Numbered from the stretch's first letter, positions 7,684 through 14,670 are shown. The stretch: DNA of 23,521 bases from an uncultured Trueperaceae bacterium (GCA_937911855.1 CALDPK010000142.1:1-23521), one strand, 5' to 3'. Numbers and translations: made by a program. The notes: generated from the letters alone by a model not told the origin.

Positions 7684-8252
7684 ACGGAGAGCCGCCCGAG
7701 AAGCAGCTGCCGGAGGACGAGAGTCGCCGGCGGCTGATCTCCTGGCTGTGGCGGCTCCCGGTGCTGCTGGCCGTCGGTGGCGGCGGTTTCGCGGCCTGGC
7801 GCTACTATTCGGTTCACTACATGCGGCAGCCGGCTAACCCCGACCCGGAGTTCGCAGAGCATGAACCGGCCGTCGTCGCTAGTCTCACCGAGCTGTCCGA
7901 ACCATGGGCCAGCGCGGAGTTCACGTATGAGAACCTGCCAGTCATCGTCCTGAACGTACCGGAGCCGCTGACCGGCGGCCTGAGCGTGGCAGGAACGAAC
8001 CTCATCGCCTACAGCCGCATCTGCACCCACCAGGGCTGCCCGATCCAGCTGAGCCGGGACACCGAGGCGGTCGCCTTTGCATACAACTACCGCAGCGACT
8101 CGCCGTCGCTCGTCTGCCCTTGCCATCTGAGCGTGTTCGCCCCGGACCGGCACGGGGAGCCCGTCAGCGGTCCTGCCATGCGCGCCCTGCCGAGGATCCG
8201 GCTTGAACTTGACGGTGACGACGTGCTCGCCACGGGCGTCGAGCTGATCTGA
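7680..8252 (+). CDS. Membrane-anchored Rieske [2Fe-2S] protein
   Basis: A 190-aa protein with ATG 7680 overlapping the stop of the CcmI-cytochrome gene. It has a hydrophilic N-terminus, one membrane anchor (about residues 23-42) and a periplasmic Rieske domain. Cluster-binding boxes are CTHQGC (C115, H117, C120) and CPCHLS (C146, C148, H149), giving the usual two Cys plus two His ligands and the C120-C148 disulfide. The GPAMRALPRI segment (about 164-173) is the conserved Pro loop. Such proteins pass electrons from quinol to cytochrome c in bc-type complexes. No cytochrome b gene lies here, so the partner complex is unknown; the neighbouring fused cytochrome c domain is a candidate acceptor. 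Confidence 0.9.
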   Translation: MNGEPPEKQLPEDESRRRLISWLWRLPVLLAVGGGGFAAWRYYSVHYMRQPANPDPEFAEHEPAVVASLTELSEPWASAEFTYENLPVIVLNVPEPLTGGLSVAGTNLIAYSRICTHQGCPIQLSRDTEAVAFAYNYRSDSPSLVCPCHLSVFAPDRHGEPVSGPAMRALPRIRLELDGDDVLATGVELI

Positions 8253-8284
8253 GCCCGACTACCAGCCGCTGGTCACAGCGGCGG

Positions 8285-8296
8285 TAGATTGTTGTC
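8285..8296 (+). promoter_or_regulatory. Putative -10 element of a leaderless msrA transcript
   Basis: TAGATT (8285-8290) lies 6 nt before the msrA ATG and no Shine-Dalgarno is visible. This spacing is what leaderless transcripts of Deinococcota show. No convincing -35 is seen; two small overlapping hairpins (8261-8281) precede it. Confidence 0.4.
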
Positions 8297-8860
8297 ATGA
8301 CGAACTCCGATTCAAACGAACTGAGCCAGGCCACTCTCGGTGGCGGCTGCTTCTGGTGCACTGATGCCGTATTCAAGGCGCTGCGCGGCGTGACCGACGT
8401 GCGCCCGGGTTACGCCGGCGGGCACGTGCAGAACCCTTCCTACGAGCAGGTGTGCACCGGCAGCACCGGCCATGCCGAGGTCAGCCGCATCACTTTCGAT
8501 CCGTCCGTGATCAGCTTCGAACAGCTTCTGGGCGTGTACTTCGGCACCCATGATCCCACCCAGCTGAACCGCCAGGGCAACGACGTAGGCGAGCAGTACC
8601 GCTCCGTCGTGTTCGCCCACGACGAAGAACAGGCCCGGATCGCGAGCGAGTTCAAGGCCCGCCTGGCTGACCAGGGTGTCTTCGACGATCCCATCGTCAC
8701 TGCAGTCGAGCCTCTCAGCAACTATTACGAGGCTGAAGCCAACCATCACGACTTCTTCCTCAACAACCCCCGGCAGGGTTACTGCCAGGCGGTCATCGCA
8801 CCGAAGGTCGCCAGATTCCGGCAGCAATACTCACACCTGCTGGACAGCCAGCCAGCCTGA
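8297..8860 (+). CDS. msrA: Peptide-methionine (S)-S-oxide reductase MsrA
   Basis: A 187-aa MsrA with the catalytic motif GGGCFWC (C18 nucleophile, C21), the GYAGG segment (38-42), TGHAEV (57-62) and GTHDPTQLNRQGNDVGEQYRS-type core residues spanning about 83-103. A C-terminal C163 in QGYCQ could act as resolving Cys. It reduces methionine-S-sulfoxide in oxidised proteins using thioredoxin. There is no signal peptide, so it is cytoplasmic. It stands alone after the ccm operon, with its own -10-like element and a strong terminator behind it. It has no fused MsrB. Confidence 0.96.
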   Translation: MTNSDSNELSQATLGGGCFWCTDAVFKALRGVTDVRPGYAGGHVQNPSYEQVCTGSTGHAEVSRITFDPSVISFEQLLGVYFGTHDPTQLNRQGNDVGEQYRSVVFAHDEEQARIASEFKARLADQGVFDDPIVTAVEPLSNYYEAEANHHDFFLNNPRQGYCQAVIAPKVARFRQQYSHLLDSQPA

Positions 8861-8877
8861 GGCAACAGGCATGAGAA

Positions 8878-8914
8878 ATCGCCCCGGCCGTTTGCTTGAA
8901 ACGGCCGGGGCGAT
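8878..8914. terminator. Bidirectional terminator between msrA and yceI
   Basis: A perfect 16-bp inverted repeat (arms 8878-8893 and 8899-8914) with a 5-nt loop GCTTG, very GC-rich. It lies between the convergent stops of msrA (8860) and yceI (8938). The T-tracts are weak on both sides, so termination would depend mainly on stem strength. Confidence 0.8.
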
Positions 8915-8937
8915 CGTGTCTTGAGTCGGCTGGAGCC

Positions 8938-9462
8938 TTACTGCTGCTCGGCTACGATCTCGGCTTCGAAGGACAGCTTGACCGTCTCGCTCACCATGAC
9001 GCCACCGGCTTCCAGGATCTGGTTCCAGGTGAGGCCCCAGTCCTTGCGGTTCAGTTCAGCGGTGCCGGATGCTGCAGCGCGCTGCAGGCCGTAAGGGTCG
9101 GAGATGGGCTCTGCACCTTCGACGTCGAAGGTGACCGGCTTGCTCACGCCGTGCATGTCCAGGTCCCCCGTGATGGCGTAACGGTTGCCACCTTTGGATT
9201 CGATGTTCGTGCTCTTGAACGTGATCTGCGGGTGCGTTTCAGCGTCGAAGAAATCTGCGCTGCGCAGGTGGTTGTCACGGTCAGCAACGCCGGTGTCGAT
9301 GCTGCTGGTGTCGATGGTCACTTCAAGGCGCTGCGGCTGGTTGTTCTCGTCGGCTTCCAGGAAACCGCTGAATTCACGGAAACGGCCGCGCACGGTGGAG
9401 AAGCCCATGTGACGGACGCTGAAGTCAATATGCGAGTGGGTCGTGTCGATATTCCAGATCAT
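8938..9462 (-). CDS. yceI: YceI family lipocalin-like protein
   Basis: A 174-aa YceI-domain protein, beginning WNIDTTHSHIDFSVRHMGFS, with the characteristic later blocks FFDAETHPQITFKS and GDLDMHGVSKPVTF. YceI proteins fold as eight-stranded beta barrels that bind isoprenoid or fatty-acyl molecules. No signal peptide is present, so this one is likely cytoplasmic. The start ATG (9462-9460) has an ideal AAGGAG Shine-Dalgarno 8 nt upstream; 40 further codons of upstream open frame are promoter sequence and not coding. It is divergent from an HxlR-type regulator, which probably controls it. Confidence 0.93.
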   Translation of the reverse strand: MIWNIDTTHSHIDFSVRHMGFSTVRGRFREFSGFLEADENNQPQRLEVTIDTSSIDTGVADRDNHLRSADFFDAETHPQITFKSTNIESKGGNRYAITGDLDMHGVSKPVTFDVEGAEPISDPYGLQRAAASGTAELNRKDWGLTWNQILEAGGVMVSETVKLSFEAEIVAEQQ

Positions 9463-9552
9463 AATTACATCTCCTTGGTCTTTTTTGCGAGTGGGCCGCA
9501 TTCCAGCGGTCCGGATGCCGGCGCCCGCAGGCCGCCCGGTCAACTGGTTAAC

Positions 9553-9582
9553 ACCATACAATAGAGCGCTATAGAAAGTCAA
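9553..9582 (-). promoter_or_regulatory. yceI promoter
   Basis: Read on the minus strand: TTGACT (-35, plus-strand 9577-9582) and TATGGT (-10, plus-strand 9553-9558) with an 18-bp spacer. The -35 matches five of six consensus bases. The predicted leader of about 85 nt then ends in the strong Shine-Dalgarno of yceI. Confidence 0.55.
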
Positions 9583-9588
9583 GCACTA

Positions 9589-9617
9589 CGCTATGTGTAG
9601 CGAAACGGTGCTATCTT
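9589..9617 (+). promoter_or_regulatory. hxlR promoter with inverted-repeat operator
   Basis: A -10-like TATCTT (9612-9617) lies 6 nt before the hxlR ATG without a Shine-Dalgarno. At the -35 position sits a perfect inverted repeat CGCTA-TGTG-TAGCG (9589-9602). A further CGCTA lies at 9567-9571, within the yceI promoter spacer. The repeat is placed to let one regulator control both divergent promoters. Confidence 0.5.
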
Positions 9618-9623
9618 CAATGC

Positions 9624-9959
9624 ATGGAAGAAGACTTTTGCCCAATCAACGCAGCCCTGGACCTGCTGCAGGAGAAATGGAACCTGCACATAATCCGCGC
9701 GCTGCTCAGAGCACCGCATGGATTCAACGAACTGGCGCGGGCAGTGGGTGGAGTCAACGCAGCCACACTTTCCGCACGCCTCGAGAAGCTCGAAAGACGC
9801 GGTCTGATTGAACGGACCGTCGAATCAGTCATGCCGCCCCGGACCCGCTACGAACTCACTCGGGCAGGCCAGGAACTGCACGGCGTGATAGACCTGGTCA
9901 GCGCCTGGGCGCTCCGCCATCCGGAGGCAGTCCAGGACGAAGTGCAGGAAGCGGCTTAG
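9624..9959 (+). CDS. HxlR-family winged-helix transcriptional regulator
   Basis: A 111-aa HxlR/MarR-like regulator. It starts MEEDFCPINAALDLLQEKW, with the N-terminal Cys (C6) that senses quinones or electrophiles in HxlR members such as YodB, followed by the family's W..II.R.L pattern. The recognition helix and wing are in the FNELARAVGGVNAATLSARLEKLERRGLIER region (residues about 34-64) and YELTRAGQEL (about 73-82). It probably represses or activates yceI and itself through the inverted repeat between them. Start ATG 9624 is supported by the nearby -10 element. The stop overlaps the convergent gene stop by a few bases. Confidence 0.92.
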   Translation: MEEDFCPINAALDLLQEKWNLHIIRALLRAPHGFNELARAVGGVNAATLSARLEKLERRGLIERTVESVMPPRTRYELTRAGQELHGVIDLVSAWALRHPEAVQDEVQEAA

Positions 9960-10573
9960 GAGCCGCCCGGCTTCCGCCTGATCCACCACAGGATCAGGCC
10001 GCCCGACCCGATTAGCAGCAGGGGGATGAGCCAGGACGGCGTGCGCCCGCTGGGATCGTTCATTATCAGTGTGATCAGGATGGTAGCCAGTGCCGGGAAG
10101 CGCGCCCATTGCTGGCCGCCCCGTTCCTTCGGCAGCAGGTAGAGAACCGTGAACGTGGCTGACAGCATGAGCATGAACAGCGGCCCGGTCTGCCAGCCGG
10201 GGAAGAACGTTCCGAGCAGGATCACTACCGTGACCGCTGCCATGACCCCGCCCGGGATCAGTGCCCACCAGTCCCGTGGACGCATCATGTAGGTCAGCAG
10301 GAACGCCATCGAGATGAAACCCGTGGCCGCCGCACCCGCGAACGTGCCAGTGGAAGCCGTGGCATATATGCCGATCAGTGCGTAGATGGTGAGCCGCTGC
10401 CAGAACGGCAGCCGCAGACTCGTGGCCGTCCAGACGACTGCCCCGCCCAGCATCAGGATCACCAGCCAGATGAAAGACGGCAGCAGCCTGAAGAGGGGGA
10501 TGCTGCCCAGCATCGCCAGTACCCCCAGCACGACGAGTGCCAGTCCTACGAGACGGCCGCGCTCCATGCTCAT
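9956..10573 (-). CDS. Polytopic membrane protein, paralogue of the 12908-13738 protein
   Basis: A 205-aa protein made almost entirely of hydrophobic helices (about seven), with a short basic C-terminus (WWIRRKPGGS). No enzyme motif is seen. The second half aligns by eye with the membrane protein at 12908-13738: RDWWALIPGG versus RQWWAILPAG, VLYLLPK versus AIYMLPR, and SWLIPLLLIGSGG versus SWLLPLILIGAGL. Its ATG overlaps the stop of the histidine kinase (ATGA), so it is the third gene of the regulator-kinase operon. LiaF-like or sensor-accessory roles are plausible by context; function is otherwise unknown. Confidence 0.75.
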   Translation of the reverse strand: MSMERGRLVGLALVVLGVLAMLGSIPLFRLLPSFIWLVILMLGGAVVWTATSLRLPFWQRLTIYALIGIYATASTGTFAGAAATGFISMAFLLTYMMRPRDWWALIPGGVMAAVTVVILLGTFFPGWQTGPLFMLMLSATFTVLYLLPKERGGQQWARFPALATILITLIMNDPSGRTPSWLIPLLLIGSGGLILWWIRRKPGGS

Positions 10574-12105
10574 GCGTCAAGCTCCATCTCGAGGCCGGCC
10601 AGCTGTTCGGGCCGGGGCAGGTTCAGCTCCACGATGGTGCCCTCACCCTCGGTGCTGTTTATCTCCAGCGTCCCGCCAAGTGCCGCGGCACGTTCCCGCA
10701 TCGACTTCAGGCCCAGCCGGTTCGTGAACTCCTGGTCAGGCTCGAAGCCGTGACCGTCATCGCGTACCACTAGCCGGTAGCCGCCATCCGTCGGCCCCAG
10801 GCTGACCCACACGTGGCTCGCCTGGGCGTGCTTGACGATGTTGTGGATGGCCTCCTGGGCGATGCGGTATACGACCTGCTTGGTCGCAAGCGGCATGTCG
10901 GGCTCCAGGCCCAACTCACCGTGGGCGTTCAGCTCATGCCTGGTTTCCAGCGCGTCCAGCTGCTTGCGCATGGCGCCGACTAGCCCATCCTGTTCGAGCG
11001 CCTCGGGCCGCAGTTCGAAGATGAGCGCCCGCATCTCCGCCAGGGCAGCCTGCGCCAGGTTCTCGACGTAATTCAGTGCGCTGGCTGCCTTCTCGGGAGC
11101 CACGTCGATCTGCTTCTGCGCCGTATGCGCACCCAGCAGGATGCCGTACAGCGCCTGCGACACCGAATCGTGAAGTTCACGCGCCAGATGCTGCCGTTCC
11201 TCATAAGCGGCGCGTTCATGAACCTGCTCGTACAGGTTGTCGTTCTCAAGCGCGATGGCCACCTGGTTGGCGAAGGCGCTGGCGATGGAGCGCTGGCCCT
11301 CGTCGAAATCGGTCCCGTCATTCCTGAACAGCACCAGGCGGCCCAGCTTCTGGTCCCTCACGACCAAGGGGAGGCTCAGCTGCAGTCCTTCATGCCTGCC
11401 ATGCTGAACCACCGGCTTCAGGCGGCCGCCCGGGTTGAGTTCCAGGACTGCAGCGCCGTCGTGCGGCACCGCTTCGTGCAGGCGCTCCAGGATGCGGTCG
11501 AGCATCGGGTGCAGGTCCAGCGTCAGCGCAGTCGAGTTCGACAGCTCCAGCAGCGCCCGCAACTCCAGGGTGCGCTCGTGAACGTGCTGCTCTGTCAGCT
11601 CGAGGGCTTCGGCGTACCGCTGTTCACTGGCGCGCAGCGCCTCGTTCGATTCGGTCAGGTCACGCGTCCGGGCGGCCAGCCGTTCGGACATGACGTTGAA
11701 AGATCGCGCCAGCTCACCCAGTTCACTGGTCGACTTGACCGGCAGGGTTACTTCCAGGTTGCCTTCCTGAACCTCACGGACGCCCTGGGCCAGCTGCTCG
11801 ATCGGCTCCGTCAGGAAACTGCGCGAGAAGATCGTGGCGGCCACGAGCGTGAACAGGAACACCGCCAGCAGGTTGATGACGGTGCCCCGGATGATCGCGT
11901 CCAGGTCGGCTGAACCCGCCGCGTCCGGATTGAGCAGTCCGTCCTGGTACAGGCTGAAGCCCCGCGCCAGCAGCGTTATCGCTGCGCCGGCCAGCACCGC
12001 AACGACCACCAGGATCAGTGCAGTCAGCCGGGTTGACAGGCGCCGGAAGAACGGAACTTGGTTCAGGACATTACTCCAGTCCCACCAGACCCTCACGCAG
12101 CGCAA
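10570..12105 (-). CDS. Sensor histidine kinase, HAMP-GAF-HisKA_3-HATPase (NarL/LiaS-type)
   Basis: About 511 aa. Two membrane segments (residues 27-47 and 74-95) enclose a short extracytoplasmic loop of about 26 residues. HAMP follows (about 96-148), then a coiled linker (about 150-185), a GAF domain (about 185-290) and HisKA_3 with the phospho-acceptor H312 in ARELHDSVSQ. The HATPase has N-box QEAIHNIVKHA (417-427), G1 DDGHGF (449-454) and GLKSMRERA (465-473). The short sensing loop is typical of intramembrane-sensing kinases. The start is uncertain: the longest frame opens with TTG at 12105, inside the upstream regulator gene; GTG 12096 is an alternative. It overlaps the downstream membrane protein by 4 bp. 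It pairs with the adjacent LuxR-type regulator. Confidence 0.92.
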   Translation of the reverse strand: MRCVRVWWDWSNVLNQVPFFRRLSTRLTALILVVVAVLAGAAITLLARGFSLYQDGLLNPDAAGSADLDAIIRGTVINLLAVFLFTLVAATIFSRSFLTEPIEQLAQGVREVQEGNLEVTLPVKSTSELGELARSFNVMSERLAARTRDLTESNEALRASEQRYAEALELTEQHVHERTLELRALLELSNSTALTLDLHPMLDRILERLHEAVPHDGAAVLELNPGGRLKPVVQHGRHEGLQLSLPLVVRDQKLGRLVLFRNDGTDFDEGQRSIASAFANQVAIALENDNLYEQVHERAAYEERQHLARELHDSVSQALYGILLGAHTAQKQIDVAPEKAASALNYVENLAQAALAEMRALIFELRPEALEQDGLVGAMRKQLDALETRHELNAHGELGLEPDMPLATKQVVYRIAQEAIHNIVKHAQASHVWVSLGPTDGGYRLVVRDDGHGFEPDQEFTNRLGLKSMRERAAALGGTLEINSTEGEGTIVELNLPRPEQLAGLEMELDA

Positions 12106-12730
12106 AGAGTGCCGCCTGCGTGCGGCTCTTGAGGTCGAGCTTCGAAAGGATGCTTGACACGTGGGTCTTCACGGTCATCTCGGAGACGCCGAGTTCCTCG
12201 GCTATCTCGCGGTTGGCCAGGCCCCTGGCAAGCAGCCTCAGGGTATCCGTCTCACGCGCGGTCAGGGACTCGCGCATCTCGGGAGTCCGGACCTCACGCA
12301 GCAGCCGTTTGCGGGCGCGCGGATCCAGGCGGACTTCGCCGCGTGAAGCGGCGCGGATTGCTTCGAACAGCGTGTCGGGGCCGGTTTCCTTCAGCAGGTA
12401 ACCCATCGCGCCGGCTTCCACGGCTTCGATGACGAGCCTGTCCTCGAGGACGCTTGTCAGCGCGACTATCTCGATCTCCGGCTGGTTGGCCTTGATGTTG
12501 CGTATCGCTTCGACGCCGTTCATCACGGGCATGAGCAGGTCCATCAGGACAACCTGCGGTGCAAGCTCCCGGGCTGCCACAACCGCTTCCTCGCCGTTCG
12601 AGGCTTCTCCGACGACCTCGAGGTCGTCTTCAAGGCCCAGCACCATCTTGAGGCCCTGGCGAACGACCAGATGGTCGTCGACAAGCAGAACGCGGATCCT
12701 GGCTGTGGGGCGGGGAGAGTCGGTGTCCAT
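12071..12730 (-). CDS. NarL/LuxR-family response regulator
   Basis: A 219-aa regulator. The receiver domain (residues about 12-128) has the acidic pair D18/D19, phospho-acceptor D64 (VLMDLLMP), T92 and K114. The LuxR-type helix-turn-helix lies at about 154-215 (LTARETDTLRLLARGLANREIAEEL, SEMTVKTHVSSILSKL). Start ATG 12730 (MDTDSPRP) is chosen because the receiver domain begins right after it; the long upstream open frame covers the divergent promoter region and is not coding. A TACCAT hexamer lies 8 nt before the ATG without a Shine-Dalgarno, so the mRNA may be leaderless. It is first in an operon with its kinase and likely controls the flanking membrane protein genes. Confidence 0.94.
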   Translation of the reverse strand: MDTDSPRPTARIRVLLVDDHLVVRQGLKMVLGLEDDLEVVGEASNGEEAVVAARELAPQVVLMDLLMPVMNGVEAIRNIKANQPEIEIVALTSVLEDRLVIEAVEAGAMGYLLKETGPDTLFEAIRAASRGEVRLDPRARKRLLREVRTPEMRESLTARETDTLRLLARGLANREIAEELGVSEMTVKTHVSSILSKLDLKSRTQAALFALREGLVGLE

Positions 12731-12738
12731 ACGGACCC

Positions 12739-12744
12739 ATGGTA
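12739..12744 (-). promoter_or_regulatory. Putative -10 element for the response regulator operon
   Basis: On the minus strand TACCAT ends 8 nt before the ATG of the response regulator. No Shine-Dalgarno and no clear -35 are seen. This is weak on its own and is supported mainly by the same arrangement at msrA and hxlR. Confidence 0.3.
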
Positions 12745-12907
12745 AGTCAGCGGGCCGGACCCGTCCTCCGACTTTGGATGTACGGACGTCTCCTACCTTT
12801 TCATGAGGCGCGGCAGAGTTCCGCCCGACTACAGTTGGCTTACTGGCTGCAGTCTGCCGGCACCTGAAGGGAAGGTGCGCAGCTGTACCGAACTGGAGGA
12901 TCGAAAG

Positions 12908-13738
12908 ATGAACGGAAACGGTAAGAAGCAATGCGGCAAGGTGGCGGGCAACGGCTCGAGCACCGGCCTGCTCCTGATAGGTCTGGGAGCCTTGCTGCTC
13001 CTGTCGAACCTGGGAATCATCGGTGGCTTCGGCAACATCGTGGGCCTGGGGATCCTGGGCGCCATGGGCGGCTTCCTGCTGCATCAGCATTACACCGGCC
13101 GCGGCCAGATGTGGCTGCTCATCGTCGGCTTCATCCTGCTGGGCTGCGCCGCTGCGACCGTGACCGGACAGTACGCCGGTGCCTGGTTCCTTGGCATAGC
13201 CGGCCTGGGTTTCCTGCAGGTGTGGCGCGAGGACGAACGGCAATGGTGGGCAATCCTGCCCGCTGGCACGTTCTTCACCCTGGCGGCCGTGGTGGTGGCG
13301 GAGACTTCAGCCCGCTGGCCCAATGGGGGCACGGTGTTCTTCGCCGGACTTGCTGTTACCTTCCTGGCCATCTACATGCTGCCGCGTCACGCCCAGTCGT
13401 GGGCGATCATCCCGGCAGTGGCGAGCGGCGGCCTGGCCCTGCTCATCTGGGGCAGCAGCGGCAGCTGGCTGCTTCCGCTGATCCTGATCGGTGCAGGCCT
13501 GTACCTGGTGAACGGCAGCAACCGGACCATCCCGCGCGGCTTCAACTTCGGCGGTCAGAACGGCAGGCAGCCGAACGCGCCGGGCGGCCCGGACGGTTCA
13601 GGCCCGGACGCTGCATCTGCTGAAGGCGAACCCCGCGAGGTGGCCCAACTGCCCGAAGAGATCCGCTCGACCGGCCCGGAGATCCCTGAGCGCTGGACGG
13701 AACCAGGCAACTCCGGCGACGCGCCGCGCAACGGCTGA
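12908..13738 (+). CDS. Polytopic membrane protein with LiaF-like N-terminal region and disordered tail
   Basis: A 276-aa protein starting at ATG 12908 with a strong GGAGG Shine-Dalgarno 8 nt upstream; upstream open frame is intergenic. After a short polar N-terminus, residues 20-40 (LLLIGLGALLLLSNLGIIGG) resemble the first helices of LiaF/LiaI-type membrane proteins. Further hydrophobic segments continue to about residue 202. The last 70 residues are Gly/Pro/Glu-rich and probably disordered. Part of the membrane region is paralogous to the 205-aa protein at the other end of the two-component operon. It is divergent from the response regulator and a likely target or modulator of it. No catalytic motif is seen, and the precise function is unknown. 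Confidence 0.75.
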   Translation: MNGNGKKQCGKVAGNGSSTGLLLIGLGALLLLSNLGIIGGFGNIVGLGILGAMGGFLLHQHYTGRGQMWLLIVGFILLGCAAATVTGQYAGAWFLGIAGLGFLQVWREDERQWWAILPAGTFFTLAAVVVAETSARWPNGGTVFFAGLAVTFLAIYMLPRHAQSWAIIPAVASGGLALLIWGSSGSWLLPLILIGAGLYLVNGSNRTIPRGFNFGGQNGRQPNAPGGPDGSGPDAASAEGEPREVAQLPEEIRSTGPEIPERWTEPGNSGDAPRNG

Positions 13739-13745
13739 GACGGTG

Positions 13746-13761
13746 CCGGTCGCTTGACCGG
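13746..13761 (+). terminator. Small hairpin after the LiaF-like gene
   Basis: A 6-bp stem CCGGTC-GCTT-GACCGG directly after the stop at 13738. There is no T-tract, and it abuts the -35 of the rplS promoter. It may be a weak terminator or part of that promoter. Confidence 0.3.
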
Positions 13762-13790
13762 TTGAACCCGGCGGGTATTTTGTGTAGACT
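13762..13790 (+). promoter_or_regulatory. rplS promoter
   Basis: TTGAAC (13762-13767), a 17-bp spacer and TAGACT (13785-13790), placed upstream of rplS with a leader of about 85 nt. An alternative pair TTGACC (13754-13759) and TATTTT (13776-13781) overlaps it. Confidence 0.6.
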
Positions 13791-13796
13791 CACAAG

Positions 13797-13883
13797 GCTG
13801 TATGCTCGCCGGGGCTAAGAACCGGCACGACTTTACGACCGGGGTTAATCAGGCCCGCAGCTCAGCCAGCCAGGAGATTGACG
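13797..13883 (+). other. rplS 5' leader with repeated motif
   Basis: The untranslated leader contains CCGGGGCTAA (13809-13818) and CCGGGGTTAA (13839-13848), spaced by exactly 30 nt. It also has a small stem GCCGG/CCGGC (13808-13826). AGGAG (13872-13876) is the ribosome binding site, 7 nt before ATG 13884. The repeated motif could be a regulatory RNA element; it matches no leader class I recognise. Confidence 0.35.
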
Positions 13884-14381
13884 ATGAAGTACAACAAAGG
13901 CGCCATCATGCGCTCGATCGAGCAGCCCTTCATTCGGGATGACGTCCCGACCTTCGATACCGGTGACACCATCCGTGTCAACTACCGCGTGGTCGAGGGC
14001 ACCCGTACCCGGATCCAGGCGTTCGAAGGCGTCGTGATCGCCCGCAAGAACGGCAAGGGCTCAGGCAGCACCATCACCGTGCGCAAGTTCAGCTCAGGCG
14101 AAGGCGTAGAACGCGTGTTCCCGGTGCACTCGCCCCTGATCGATTCGATCGAGGTCGTACGCCGTGGCCGCACCCGTCGTGCCAAGCTGTACTACCTGCG
14201 TGACCTGCGCGGCAAGGCCGCCCGCCTGAAGACCGACGTGGGCCGCCAGCAGGACGACCGTGACGTCGCCCGCGCCGCCAAGGACAGCCGCGCTGCCGAG
14301 AAGGCCGCCGCAGCCGCTGCCGATGAAGCCGCAGCTGCCGACAACGGTGCTGACGCCGGCGCAGAAGCTGCTGCCGAGTAA
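13884..14381 (+). CDS. rplS: Large ribosomal subunit protein bL19
   Basis: A 165-aa L19. The core has GDTIRVNYRVVEG, RTRIQAFEGVVIARK, TVRKFSSGEGVERVFPVHSP and RAKLYYLRDLRGKAAR, which identify it firmly. Start ATG 13884 has a good Shine-Dalgarno; an upstream in-frame TTG (13878) is within the spacer. Bacterial L19 is usually about 115 residues. The extra 50 residues are a charged then Ala-rich acidic tail (roughly residues 115-165), as in Deinococcus-type L19. It sits alone between its own promoter and terminator, separate from the usual rpsP-rimM-trmD cluster. Confidence 0.97.
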   Translation: MKYNKGAIMRSIEQPFIRDDVPTFDTGDTIRVNYRVVEGTRTRIQAFEGVVIARKNGKGSGSTITVRKFSSGEGVERVFPVHSPLIDSIEVVRRGRTRRAKLYYLRDLRGKAARLKTDVGRQQDDRDVARAAKDSRAAEKAAAAAADEAAAADNGADAGAEAAAE

Positions 14382-14404
14382 GACTCTTCCAGTTCGGAAC
14401 TGAC

Positions 14405-14440
14405 AGGCCGGCTTCCATCAGGGGAGCCGGCCTTCTTTTT
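14405..14440 (+). terminator. Rho-independent terminator of rplS
   Basis: A 12-bp stem (arms 14405-14416 and 14422-14433, one G-T wobble) with loop ATCAG, followed by the T-tract TTCTTTTT (14433-14440). Confidence 0.92.
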
Positions 14441-14454
14441 GACGTCAGCTGAAG

Positions 14455-14484
14455 TTGACACGCCCGCGCGCGTAGCGGTAAACT
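14455..14484 (+). promoter_or_regulatory. tRNA-Ala promoter
   Basis: A perfect -35 TTGACA (14455-14460), an 18-bp spacer and TAAACT (14479-14484). The tRNA begins about 29 nt downstream, leaving a short 5' leader for RNase P removal. Confidence 0.7.
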
Positions 14485-14512
14485 TGCTTTCGCTCACTTG
14501 CTGTGAGTGTCT

Positions 14513-14588
<76 letters not shown>

Positions 14589-14611
14589 GAACACATGCCG
14601 CCCCAAACGGC

Positions 14612-14644
14612 AGAAGCGGCCCCCGGTAACCGGGGGCCGCTTCT
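14612..14644 (+). terminator. Terminator hairpin after tRNA-Ala
   Basis: A perfect 15-bp GC-rich stem (14612-14626 and 14630-14644) with a 3-nt loop TAA, followed by TTGTG. The T-tract is short but the stem is very strong. Confidence 0.75.
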
Positions 14645-14670
14645 TGTGCCGTAAGCGGGGCAGCCGCAGT

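Noticed and set aside
8896..9564. 222-codon plus-strand frame over yceI
   Set aside because: It is antisense to a well-supported yceI with its own Shine-Dalgarno, and it runs through the promoter region and past the terminator.
9463..9582. N-terminal extension of yceI by 40 codons
   Set aside because: The extension covers the yceI -10/-35 region and lacks a ribosome binding site; ATG 9462 has an ideal one and fits family length.
12731..13243. Upstream extension of the response regulator to 390 residues
   Set aside because: The added part is antisense to the LiaF-like gene and unlike a receiver domain; the family starts at MDTDSPRP (12730).
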